5,328 nt of DNA, from positions 1 to 5,328 of the forward strand of contig JAAXUL010000609.1 in assembly GCA_013336035.1 (NCBI GenBank). The letters run 5' to 3'. The notes beneath the pieces were generated by a model, which had not been told where the DNA came from, did no database searches, and saw only the letters and a list, made by a program, of their open reading frames with translations. The stretch comes from Chloroflexales bacterium. Its GTDB lineage: Bacteria > Chloroflexota > Chloroflexia > Chloroflexales > Chloroflexaceae. The translations under genes were made by a program, and so were the position numbers. The stretch's first letter is position 1; each line of letters starts with the position of its first letter. Below, in pieces: positions 1 to 5,328 of this stretch.

Positions 1-1065
1 GATGCGCGCGGCCTGTTTGTGCGCGCTGATATCCTGGTAGACAATCACCGCCCCCTGACCAGGGATGGGCAGCGGGGCCGCCGTCACGCTGATCCAGCTG
101 ACCTGGCCAGCGCCCGAGATGACCCCCATCTCGACGTCACTCACCCGTCGCTGTTCCCGCAGCGCCCGGACCCCGGCAAACTCCTCCACGGGCATCGGCG
201 AGCCATCCGGGCGGATGATCTGCCAGACCGGGCTGGTCAGCGCGCGTTGGGTATGCTCCGCCATCGGGAGCTGAAGGATCGCGACGGCTGCGGGATTAGT
301 CTCGCGGATCTGGCCCTCCTGGTCGGTAATTGTCACACCGACCGGCAGGGTTTCAAACAGGACACGATAGGTTTCGAGCGTCACGTGGGCCTGCTGCTCG
401 GCGCGCGTCCGCTCGGTGATATCGATCAGCATCCCGGTGAGCTGGTCGCCCGCCAGGGTCACACTGGCGAGGACCGTGCGCAGGGCGCCGCTGGGGGCGC
501 GCAGCTCCAGCTCGGCGTTGCGCACGGGCTCGCCGCGGCGGAGGCGGGTCAGAAGCGCCTCCCGCGCCGCGGGCTGCTGATACAGCTCCCTGACGTTCTG
601 CTGCATCAGCGCCGCAGGCGAGGCGTACTCGAGCAGCTGGGCCAGGGCCGCGTTGGCGTAGCGCCACTCGCCCTCAAGGGTCGTCACAAAGATGCCGACC
701 AGGGCGTGGTCGGCCAGCGCGCGGAAGTCCAGCGGGGTGTGCGCTGAGGTAGGGTCGGGACGTGATCGCGGCGCCTCCCGGGCGGCCGGGGCGGAGGCCC
801 ACGCGCGAAGGTTGGCTGGCCGGTGCCGCAACCGGGTAGCCAGCACAAGACGAGCGCAGTGCAGGCAGCCGTAGGTCAGCAGGACCAGCCCCAGGACGTT
901 GAGCAGACCAGGCTCCAGGGCGCGGGGCAAGCAGGCCACGACCAGGCCAGCGATCACGGCCAGCAGGAGCTGGGGCAGCCGGACCAGGCGTTGCTCGCGT
1001 CGGCCGCGGATTGGCATGGGCGTAAGGGCTGAGCTGACCGGGGGCCGGGGCAGCGAGCGATTCAT
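1..1065 (-). CDS. Membrane-anchored PAS-domain sensor protein, N-terminal part (runs off left edge)
   Basis: The frame is open for 355 codons from ATG at 1065-1063 to the window edge, so the C-terminus and output domain (kinase, GGDEF or other) are unseen. The N-terminus is basic (RGRREQR, about 20-27). Two hydrophobic segments follow at about 30-48 and 53-76, then basic ATRLRHR. This suggests a membrane hairpin with both ends in the cytoplasm and almost no periplasmic loop, so sensing is probably cytoplasmic or in the membrane. A Pro/Ala/Arg-rich linker (about 80-110) leads to PAS 1 (about 112-219, ending LIDITERTRAEQQ) and PAS 2 (about 231-349, ending YQDISAHKQAA). PAS 2 carries the RPDGSPMPVEE signature also found in PAS 1 and PAS 2 of the kinase on the other strand. 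The start is supported by GGAG seven bases upstream; the next in-frame ATG (1017-1015) has no ribosome site. The ligand cannot be deduced. By family, a sensor histidine kinase is most likely. Confidence 0.85.
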   Translation of the reverse strand, partial: MNRSLPRPPVSSALTPMPIRGRREQRLVRLPQLLLAVIAGLVVACLPRALEPGLLNVLGLVLLTYGCLHCARLVLATRLRHRPANLRAWASAPAAREAPRSRPDPTSAHTPLDFRALADHALVGIFVTTLEGEWRYANAALAQLLEYASPAALMQQNVRELYQQPAAREALLTRLRRGEPVRNAELELRAPSGALRTVLASVTLAGDQLTGMLIDITERTRAEQQAHVTLETYRVLFETLPVGVTITDQEGQIRETNPAAVAILQLPMAEHTQRALTSPVWQIIRPDGSPMPVEEFAGVRALREQRRVSDVEMGVISGAGQVSWISVTAAPLPIPGQGAVIVYQDISAHKQAARI

Positions 1066-1072
1066 GCAGAGT

Positions 1073-1076
1073 CTCC
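1073..1076 (-). promoter_or_regulatory. Ribosome binding site of the minus-strand PAS gene
   Basis: Read on the minus strand this is GGAG, seven bases before the ATG at 1065-1063. It is the best Shine-Dalgarno match near any start in the window and decides this start over the internal ATG at 1017-1015. Confidence 0.6.
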
Positions 1077-1145
1077 GCTGGTCTGCCGTCCTGAAGGGCA
1101 TCGCCAGAGGTGCATGGGGAGGTGGATGCCCAGAGAATGGTGGGT

Positions 1146-1164
1146 GTTATAGGTCACAAGTATA
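1146..1164 (-). promoter_or_regulatory. Candidate -10 elements for the minus-strand PAS gene
   Basis: On the minus strand TATACT (1164-1159) and TATAAC (1151-1146) each match five of six bases of TATAAT, in a local AT-rich patch inside GC-rich DNA. Either would give a leader of roughly 75-90 bases before the ATG at 1065. No good -35 hexamer sits at 16-18 bases: at 17 bases from TATACT the sequence is CGCAGG. The promoter would therefore be weak, activator-dependent or not of the sigma-70 type. Confidence 0.3.
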
Positions 1165-1168
1165 GCCT

Positions 1169-1195
1169 TCAGCGGAACGACCCTGCGACCGCTGA
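1169..1195. repeat. Inverted repeat TCAGCGG-N13-CCGCTGA, possible operator
   Basis: A perfect 7-base inverted repeat (1169-1175 and 1189-1195) is separated by 13 bases. It lies just upstream of the candidate -10 TATACT on the minus strand, where the -35 contact would fall. The arms are one to two helical turns apart, as for a dimeric regulator. Binding is inference only; 7-base dyads are not rare in GC-rich DNA. Confidence 0.3.
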
Positions 1196-1326
1196 TCTCC
1201 CCCGGAGTGGGGACGGCACCGTGCTCCACCACCGGCGTAGGTGCATGCTCGTGGGAGCCGTGTGTGGCGGGCGAGCCGATAGCCGCGCGGAATCGTCCCG
1301 CTCTGGCTCTGGGAGGAGGGAGGAGC

Positions 1327-1344
1327 GCAACGCCCTGGCGTTGC
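1327..1344. repeat. Perfect dyad GCAACGCC-CT-GGCGTTGC
   Basis: Two 8-base arms match perfectly around CT. As RNA it would form a stem of seven pairs with a four-base loop. No T-run follows on either strand, so it is not an intrinsic terminator. It lies near the middle of the divergent intergenic region. Part of it (1332-1340, GCCCTGGCG) is repeated in inverted form at 1391-1399 (CGCCAGGGC), so two alternative structures are possible. An operator or a transcript structure are both conceivable. Confidence 0.4.
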
Positions 1345-1363
1345 CGATACGGTGGTCATACTT

Positions 1364-1391
1364 GCACGCGACGTGAAGATTCGTGTCGTGC
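1364..1391. repeat. Imperfect inverted repeat GCACGCGACG-N8-CGTGTCGTGC
   Basis: Ten-base arms pair at eight positions around an 8-base spacer. It lies between the two members of the 1332-1340/1391-1399 inverted pair, so inverted symmetry is concentrated in 1327-1399. Its function is unknown and the mismatches keep confidence low. Confidence 0.22.
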
Positions 1392-1491
1392 GCCAGGGCA
1401 CCCACGTGCCTATCCTGAGGCATACACCCAGGTGCTCCGGCACCCGTCATTGGGCGCACTCGTGCCGCTGGTAATGGTGTGCTTCCCAGCC

Positions 1492-1502
1492 TATAGTATG
1501 AT
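1492..1502 (+). promoter_or_regulatory. Candidate -10 region for the plus-strand PAS gene
   Basis: TATAGT (1492-1497) and the overlapping TATGAT (1497-1502) each match five of six bases of TATAAT in a small AT-rich island. The best -35 at a 17-base spacing from the first is TGGTAA (1469-1474), only three of six matches. The implied leader is about 130 bases and includes the palindrome at 1551-1562. It would serve the ORF at 1637 and, by read-through, the kinase at 2308. Confidence 0.3.
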
Positions 1503-1550
1503 CCGCCTCGTCCCTACCTGTACCCTCTGCCAGCGTGACCCGCCACGGGT

Positions 1551-1562
1551 GGTGGCGCCACC
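1551..1562. repeat. Perfect 12-base palindrome GGTGGCGCCACC
   Basis: The palindrome is fully self-complementary and lies in the presumed leader of the plus-strand PAS gene. An overlapping hairpin, GCCAC-N5-GTGGC (1542-1556), shares part of it, so the two foldings exclude each other. It could be a protein binding site or leader structure; chance is also possible at this GC content. Confidence 0.3.
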
Positions 1563-1636
1563 GGCCCCGTTTATCAACGCGCAGAGACTCTGCTTTCTCC
1601 CCGTCTCGCCTGCCGTCTGCGCCCACGGGAAAGCCT

Positions 1637-2311
1637 ATGTCCGTCGTTTCCCACGCGCTGCCAGCCAGGCCCGGCGAGGCGGAAGCACCGGGCTCGGCCT
1701 TCATCGACCAGGCCGGCCACCTCGTCGAGCTCAACGCGGCCCTGTCCGCCCTCCTCGGCTCGCCGCACGACCAGCTCGCGGGACACGCATTGACCGAGGC
1801 CTGGGCACCCGTCCTCACACCAATCATCCAGCAGGTTGTGGTCGCCGCCGCGGCGGTGCTGAATGTCGCCCTCCCCGCGCACGCGGCCGGGACGGCTCCC
1901 CTGGAACCACTCGTGGCCAGCTGCTCTCCGGCCCAGACCCGTTGTGGCTACGTCGCCAACGTGAGTCTCGTCGTCCACCGGCAGGACAGCCGCGCGCCAG
2001 CCCCGGGATGCGCTGAGGATCGCCAGGAGGGGCTCGCCAGCACCACCCTCCCGGATCGCAGCCCACAGGAGCTGCGCGCCCAGCTGCGAGAGCAGGCCTA
2101 CGAGCTAATGCTGGTGCGGGAGCTGCCCGGCCCGATCATCGCCTGGAATCGCGGGGCCGAGGAGTTGTACGGCTTCACGCGCGCCGCAGCGATCGGACTG
2201 GTCTCGCACGCCCTGCTGCGCACGGTGTACCCCGCCGCCATACCGACTGTTCGAGGCCACGCTGCGGACGGCGGGCCAGTGACAGGGCGAGCTCCAGCAC
2301 ACGACCTATGA
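1637..2311 (+). CDS. PAS-domain protein, C-terminally frameshifted (probable remnant of a larger sensor kinase)
   Basis: The ORF has 224 codons from ATG at 1637, preceded by a weak site (GGGA, six bases upstream). An in-frame GTG at 1535 would add 34 Arg/Pro/Ser-rich residues with no domain, so I prefer 1637. Residues about 18-115 look like a divergent PAS domain (AFIDQAGHLVELNAALSALL). Residues 143-160 form a helical linker (ELRAQLREQAYELMLV). Residues 160-201 begin a second, more typical PAS domain with WNRGAEELYGFTRAAAIG and HALLRTVYPA. After residue 201 the sequence stops looking like PAS and the last 23 residues read as out-of-frame protein; the expected continuation is found one base over. 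No output domain or membrane segment is present. As it stands it could at most be a soluble PAS fragment. It overlaps the kinase start by four bases (ATGA). It could be transcribed with the kinase; whether it makes a stable protein is doubtful. Confidence 0.6.
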   Translation: MSVVSHALPARPGEAEAPGSAFIDQAGHLVELNAALSALLGSPHDQLAGHALTEAWAPVLTPIIQQVVVAAAAVLNVALPAHAAGTAPLEPLVASCSPAQTRCGYVANVSLVVHRQDSRAPAPGCAEDRQEGLASTTLPDRSPQELRAQLREQAYELMLVRELPGPIIAWNRGAEELYGFTRAAAIGLVSHALLRTVYPAAIPTVRGHAADGGPVTGRAPAHDL

Positions 2312-2340
2312 CGGCCGCACGCCTGGTTATGGTGCATGAG
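2228..2340 (+). pseudogene. Broken second half of a PAS domain, three lesions
   Basis: The PAS domain begun in the ORF at 1637 continues in the next frame from TAC at 2241 as YRLFEATLRTAGQ, stop, QGELQHTTYDGRT, and then in a third frame from about 2323 as LVMVHEMREI. The joined text follows the usual PAS pattern (F..tLr..G.W.GEl.h...DGR..vv). The lesions are one extra base near 2240, TGA at 2280-2282 in place of the usual Trp codon TGG, and one extra base near 2322. The final PAS strand and the D-I-T-E-R-K linker that should follow are missing. Three independent faults in 85 bases argue for real decay more than for a single sequencing error. The third frame equals that of the downstream kinase. 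The second shift is the least certain, as it rests on a hydrophobic pattern only. Confidence 0.6.
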
Positions 2341-5328
2341 ATGCGTGAGATTGCGATGATGAACCTAGCTGCTCCCGCGGGCCACCCGACTCTGCTCCTT
2401 CAGCACCTCTTCTCCGGAGTGCTCATCCACACCCCCGACACCCGGATCGTGTTCGCCAATGAGGCAGCGGTCCACGTGACGGGTCTGTCCCCCGATCAGC
2501 TGATCGGCCGATCGGCCACTGACCCGGCCTGGTCCTTTGTGCGCGAAGACGGCACGCCGCTCCCCCTGGAGGAGTATCCCGTCAACAGGGTGCTCGCCAC
2601 CGGCCAACCGCTCCCCGACCTGGTGCTGGGTGTCAACCGCGCCGTGACGGGCGATCGGGTCTGGGTGCTGGTGCGGGCCTTCCCCGAGCGGTCCGAGCAG
2701 CAGACACTCCAGCAGATTGTCGTCACCTTCATCGACATCACCGCCCGCAAGCACGCCGAGGACGCGCTGCGCCGCAGCGAGGCCAAGCTCCGGGCCGTCT
2801 TCAATGCGCTGGCGGAAGGGGTGGTCTTCCTCAACCCCCAGGGCGAGGTCGAGGAAGCCAACGAGGCTGTGCAGCGCCTGCACGGCCAGACGCTTCAGGA
2901 GCTGGCGGACCCTCAGACCGACCCACGGGGGCGGATCATCCGCGCCGATGGCTCGCCCTTCCCGGTGGAGGAGCAGCCGGCGATGGTGGCGCTGCGCACG
3001 GGGCAGCCGGTGCGCGATGTCGAGCTGGGTGTCCCGACCGCCAATGGCGACCTGCGCTGGCGCGTGGTGAATGCCCAGCCCGTGGCCGACGAGCACGGCA
3101 CGCTGCTGGGCGTTGTCGCCTCTTTCTTCGACATCACCGAGCGCAAGCGCGCGGAGCAGGCGCTGCGGGAGAGTCGGGCCAAGCTGGACGCCGCGCTGGA
3201 GAGCATGACCGACGCCGTGTTCATCTCCGATCTCGCCGGGCACTTTCATGACTTCAACACGGCGTTTGCCACCTTCCACAAATTCCACACCAAGGACGAG
3301 TGTGCCCGAACGCTGGCTGAGTATCCGGAGTTTCTGGACGTGTTCATGGATACGGGCGAGCTGGCCCCGCTGGACATGTGGGCGGTGCCCCGCGCCCTGC
3401 GCGGCGAGGTTGGCACGAACGTCGAGTATGGCCTGCGCCGCAAAGACACGGGCGAGCGCTGGGTGGGAAGCTACAGCTTCGCGCCCGTCCGCGACCAGGC
3501 CGGGGCGATCGTCGGCTCGGTGGTCGTGGGCCGTGACATCACGGAACGCAAGCGGGCCGAGGAGGCGCTGCGCTCCAGTGAACGTCGCTATCGTGAACTG
3601 GTCCAGAACGCTAACAGCGCGATCCTCCGCTGGGCGTGTGATGGCACGGTGCTGTTCTTTAATGAGTATGCCCAGCAGCTCTTTGGCTATCGTCCCGAGG
3701 AGATCGTCGGCCAGCCCGTGAATCTGCTGGTGCCCGAGACCGAATCCACGGGCGGCGATCTGCGCCAGCTGGTCGCGGACATCGTCACCTTCCCCGAGCG
3801 GTTCGTGAACTTCACCAACGAGAACGTGTGTCGCGATGGGCGGCGGGTCTGGATCGCCTGGACCAACAAACCCATCTATGACGAGAGCGGGCGCGTCACT
3901 GCCATCCTCGCGGTGGGCAACGACATCACCGCGCGCAAGCAGGCCGAGGAGGCGTTGCGGCAGAGTGAAGCGACCTTCGCTCAGGCCTTCCGCTCCAGCC
4001 CGGCGGCCCTGCTGATCACCCGCCTCGCCGACGGGTGCTACCTGGAGGTGAATGAGGCGTACTGCGCCATTGTCGGCTATGCGCGGGAGGAGCTGCTGGG
4101 CCATCTGACGACGGAGTTCGACGTCTACCTCAGCGCCAGCGACCGCCAGGCCATCGTCGATCAACTGCGATCCCGCGGGTCGATCCGGGATTTCGAAACC
4201 CGCATCCGCCATCGCTCCGGCGCGATCCGGCATGTGATCGCGGCCCAGGAGCTGCTGACCCTCAACGGCGAGGCCTGCATCCTGACCCATCTCCTCGACA
4301 TCACCGAGCGGGTGTGCGCCGAGGCGCAGCTGCAGCAGCTCTACGCCCAGGAGCAGGCGGCGCGCGCCGAAGTCGAGGAGGCGAGCCGGCTCAAGGACGA
4401 GTTCCTGGCCACGGTCAGCCACGAGCTGCGCACGCCGTTGACGGCCTTCCTGGGCTACGCCCAGATGCTCCAGCTGCGCAAGCGCGACGAGGCCTACGTC
4501 GCCCACACCGTGGCGAAGATGGTCCAGAGTGCCCAGGCCCAGGGCCAGCTGATCGAGGACCTGCTCGACCTCTCGCGCATTGTGAGCGGCCGGCTGCGCA
4601 TCGCCGCCCAGCCCATCGCCCTGATCCCCGTCGTCGAAGCCGCCCTCGACACGGTACAGCCAACGATCGTGGCGAAGGGGCTGCACCTGGAGGTCGACCT
4701 AAACCCTGCGGATGCATCGATCTTCGGCGATGCCGGCCGGCTGCAGCAGGTGGTCTGGAACTTGCTTGTCAATGCCGCCAAGTTCACCCCGGCGGGCGGC
4801 ACGATCCGGGTGTGGCTGACGCGCGACGCGCAGGACGTTGTGCTCACGGTCAGCGATGATGGCCAGGGCATCCCCCCGGAGTTCCTGCCGTTTGTCTTCG
4901 AGCGCTTCCGCCAGGCCGACAGCACCAGCAAGCGGGCCCACGGCGGGCTCGGCCTGGGGCTGGCGATCGTGCGCCACCTGGTCGAGCTGCACGGCGGCAC
5001 GGTCGAGGCGGCGAGCGCTGGGGTGGGCCAGGGCGCGACCTTCACCGTCCGGCTGCCGCTGACCGTTACTGGTGCGCTCCCAGCGCCCACAGATGAGGGG
5101 CTCGTCGTGGGCAAGGGGCTGCCCGGTTGCCCGCCCGAGCTGCGCGGGCTGCGTGTGCTCCTGGTCGACGATCAGCCCGAGGTGCTGGAGATCCTGGCGG
5201 AGATGCTCACCACCTGCGGGGCGGTGGTCCAGCGCCGCGCGGCGGCGCGGGAAGCGCTGGCGGTGCTGGGCCAGTGGCGCCCGGCGGTGCTGGTGTCGGA
5301 TATTGCCATGCCCGACGAGGATGGCTAC
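2308..5328 (+). CDS. Multi-PAS hybrid sensor histidine kinase, partial (runs off right edge)
   Basis: The frame is open for 1007 codons to the window end. There is no signal peptide or membrane segment, so it is cytoplasmic. Residue numbers count from ATG 2308. Five PAS domains lie at about 34-146, 161-278, 295-413, 430-542 and 557-667. The first four end in D-I-T-[AE]-R-K helices; the fifth in DITERVCAE. A helical stretch (668-694) precedes HisKA with SHELRTPL; the phospho-acceptor is His705. HATPase_c shows the N box (NLLVNAAKF, Asn822), G1 (DDGQGI, 850-855), F box (FERFRQAD, 864-871) and G2 (GGLGLGLAIV, 879-888), all intact, so ATP-dependent autophosphorylation is expected. The receiver starts near 950 with acidic DD (954-955) and phospho-acceptor Asp998 in SDIAMPDEDGY, where the window ends. 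Ligands are unknown. ATG 2308 is the first in this frame and overlaps the upstream stop (ATGA); 2329, 2341 (GGTG six bases upstream) and 2356 are alternatives, and all fall before PAS 1. Confidence 0.9.
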   Translation, partial: MTAARLVMVHEMREIAMMNLAAPAGHPTLLLQHLFSGVLIHTPDTRIVFANEAAVHVTGLSPDQLIGRSATDPAWSFVREDGTPLPLEEYPVNRVLATGQPLPDLVLGVNRAVTGDRVWVLVRAFPERSEQQTLQQIVVTFIDITARKHAEDALRRSEAKLRAVFNALAEGVVFLNPQGEVEEANEAVQRLHGQTLQELADPQTDPRGRIIRADGSPFPVEEQPAMVALRTGQPVRDVELGVPTANGDLRWRVVNAQPVADEHGTLLGVVASFFDITERKRAEQALRESRAKLDAALESMTDAVFISDLAGHFHDFNTAFATFHKFHTKDECARTLAEYPEFLDVFMDTGELAPLDMWAVPRALRGEVGTNVEYGLRRKDTGERWVGSYSFAPVRDQAGAIVGSVVVGRDITERKRAEEALRSSERRYRELVQNANSAILRWACDGTVLFFNEYAQQLFGYRPEEIVGQPVNLLVPETESTGGDLRQLVADIVTFPERFVNFTNENVCRDGRRVWIAWTNKPIYDESGRVTAILAVGNDITARKQAEEALRQSEATFAQAFRSSPAALLITRLADGCYLEVNEAYCAIVGYAREELLGHLTTEFDVYLSASDRQAIVDQLRSRGSIRDFETRIRHRSGAIRHVIAAQELLTLNGEACILTHLLDITERVCAEAQLQQLYAQEQAARAEVEEASRLKDEFLATVSHELRTPLTAFLGYAQMLQLRKRDEAYVAHTVAKMVQSAQAQGQLIEDLLDLSRIVSGRLRIAAQPIALIPVVEAALDTVQPTIVAKGLHLEVDLNPADASIFGDAGRLQQVVWNLLVNAAKFTPAGGTIRVWLTRDAQDVVLTVSDDGQGIPPEFLPFVFERFRQADSTSKRAHGGLGLGLAIVRHLVELHGGTVEAASAGVGQGATFTVRLPLTVTGALPAPTDEGLVVGKGLPGCPPELRGLRVLLVDDQPEVLEILAEMLTTCGAVVQRRAAAREALAVLGQWRPAVLVSDIAMPDEDGY
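2734..4335 (+). repeat. Recurring PAS-to-PAS linker repeat (five copies, in coding sequence)
   Basis: A 39-base unit encoding D-I-T-x-R-K-x-A-E-x-A-L-R occurs at 2734-2772, 3130-3168, 3535-3573 and 3922-3960, with a diverged fifth copy at 4297-4335. Starts are 396, 405, 387 and 375 bases apart, one per PAS module. These are the signalling helices that close each PAS domain. The DNA copies are similar enough to allow recombination that adds or removes modules. The minus-strand gene has related units at residues 215 and 345, 130 residues apart. Confidence 0.7.

Larger units (their letters stand above)
1066..1636. other. Divergent intergenic region, no gene recognised
   Basis: This stretch of 571 bases lies between two divergent PAS genes. 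Open frames exist on both strands, but their translations are rich in Arg, Pro, Gly and Cys, match no family I recognise and lack ribosome sites, so I do not call them. It does contain short inverted repeats (1096-1102 with 1125-1131; 1169-1175 with 1189-1195; 1327-1344; 1332-1340 with 1391-1399; 1551-1562) and the two most AT-rich patches nearby (about 1146-1164 and 1492-1502), each resembling a -10 element for one of the flanking genes. I infer that it is a shared regulatory region. It is rather long for that, so it may also hold decayed sequence. Confidence 0.5.

Noticed and set aside
19..747. 242-codon plus-strand open frame
   Set aside because: It is antisense to the minus-strand PAS gene, which shows two PAS domains and a good ribosome site. 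The plus translation matches no family.
1198..1213. TCCCC-N6-GGGGA hairpin as a possible terminator
   Set aside because: The stem has only five pairs, no T-run follows on either strand, and no gene ends nearby.
1147..1459. Overlapping minus-strand open frames of 96-98 codons in the intergenic region
   Set aside because: They have no recognisable domain, biased composition and no clear ribosome site, and they run through the candidate promoter patch.
1207..2016. 269-codon plus-strand open frame across the intergenic region
   Set aside because: It overlaps the PAS frame at 1637 out of phase, is rich in Arg, Pro, Cys and Gly, lacks a ribosome site and shows no domain.
2200..2340. Programmed ribosomal frameshifting joining the PAS ORF to the kinase
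   Set aside because: It would need two separate shifts and read-through of a TGA within about 85 bases, and no slippery heptamer is apparent. Mutational decay is simpler.
2365..4686. 773-codon open frame on the minus strand, antisense to the kinase
   Set aside because: The plus strand carries the unmistakable PAS, HisKA and HATPase motifs. The antisense translation is rich in Gly, Ala, Arg, Gln and His, and its periodic pattern mirrors the PAS linkers. Long antisense frames are expected in GC-rich genes.
1..5328. Search for tRNA, rRNA, CRISPR array, insertion sequence or toxin-antitoxin genes
   Set aside because: No cloverleaf, spaced direct repeats, transposase motifs with terminal repeats or small paired ORFs were seen. 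The repeated segments present are coding PAS linkers.

Overview
The window is GC-rich bacterial DNA given over to PAS-domain signal-transduction genes. It holds two divergent sensor loci separated by a non-coding stretch of about 570 bases, and both outer genes run off the window. The long chains of PAS domains joined by D-I-T-E-R-K linkers, the hybrid-kinase architecture and the base composition resemble the multisensor hybrid histidine kinases of Chloroflexota (Chloroflexus, Roseiflexus or Kouleothrix-like filamentous bacteria). This assignment is an impression from protein style only, and other GC-rich phyla are possible.

Layout. Positions 1065 to 1 (minus strand) encode the first 355 residues of a membrane-anchored sensor: a two-helix membrane hairpin followed by two cytoplasmic PAS domains, with its output domain beyond the left edge. 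Positions 1066-1636 appear non-coding. They hold several short inverted repeats and one AT-rich -10-like patch facing each way. Positions 1637-2311 (plus strand) encode a 224-residue protein with one PAS domain and the first half of a second, which breaks off by frameshift. Positions 2308-5328 (plus strand) encode a soluble hybrid histidine kinase with five PAS domains, HisKA, HATPase_c and the start of a receiver domain. It is still open at the right edge.

The most informative spot is the junction at 2228-2340. The second PAS domain of the upstream ORF can be followed through one apparent 1-base insertion near 2240, a nonsense codon (TGA at 2280-2282 where PAS relatives usually have Trp) and a second apparent 1-base insertion near 2322. 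After these three corrections the reading frame is the same as that of the downstream kinase. The simplest reading is that 1637-5328 was once a single gene for a seven-PAS hybrid kinase whose N-terminal part has split off. The kinase now starts at one of several ATG codons lying in the remnant.

Functionally, the kinase would sense through its PAS modules, autophosphorylate at His705 and pass phosphate to Asp998 of its own receiver. The divergent membrane PAS protein may serve the same signalling network and shares a PAS subtype with the kinase. I found no mobile element, tRNA, rRNA, CRISPR array or convincing terminator. I see no clearly new biological system here; the decaying N-terminal sensor module is the main point of interest.
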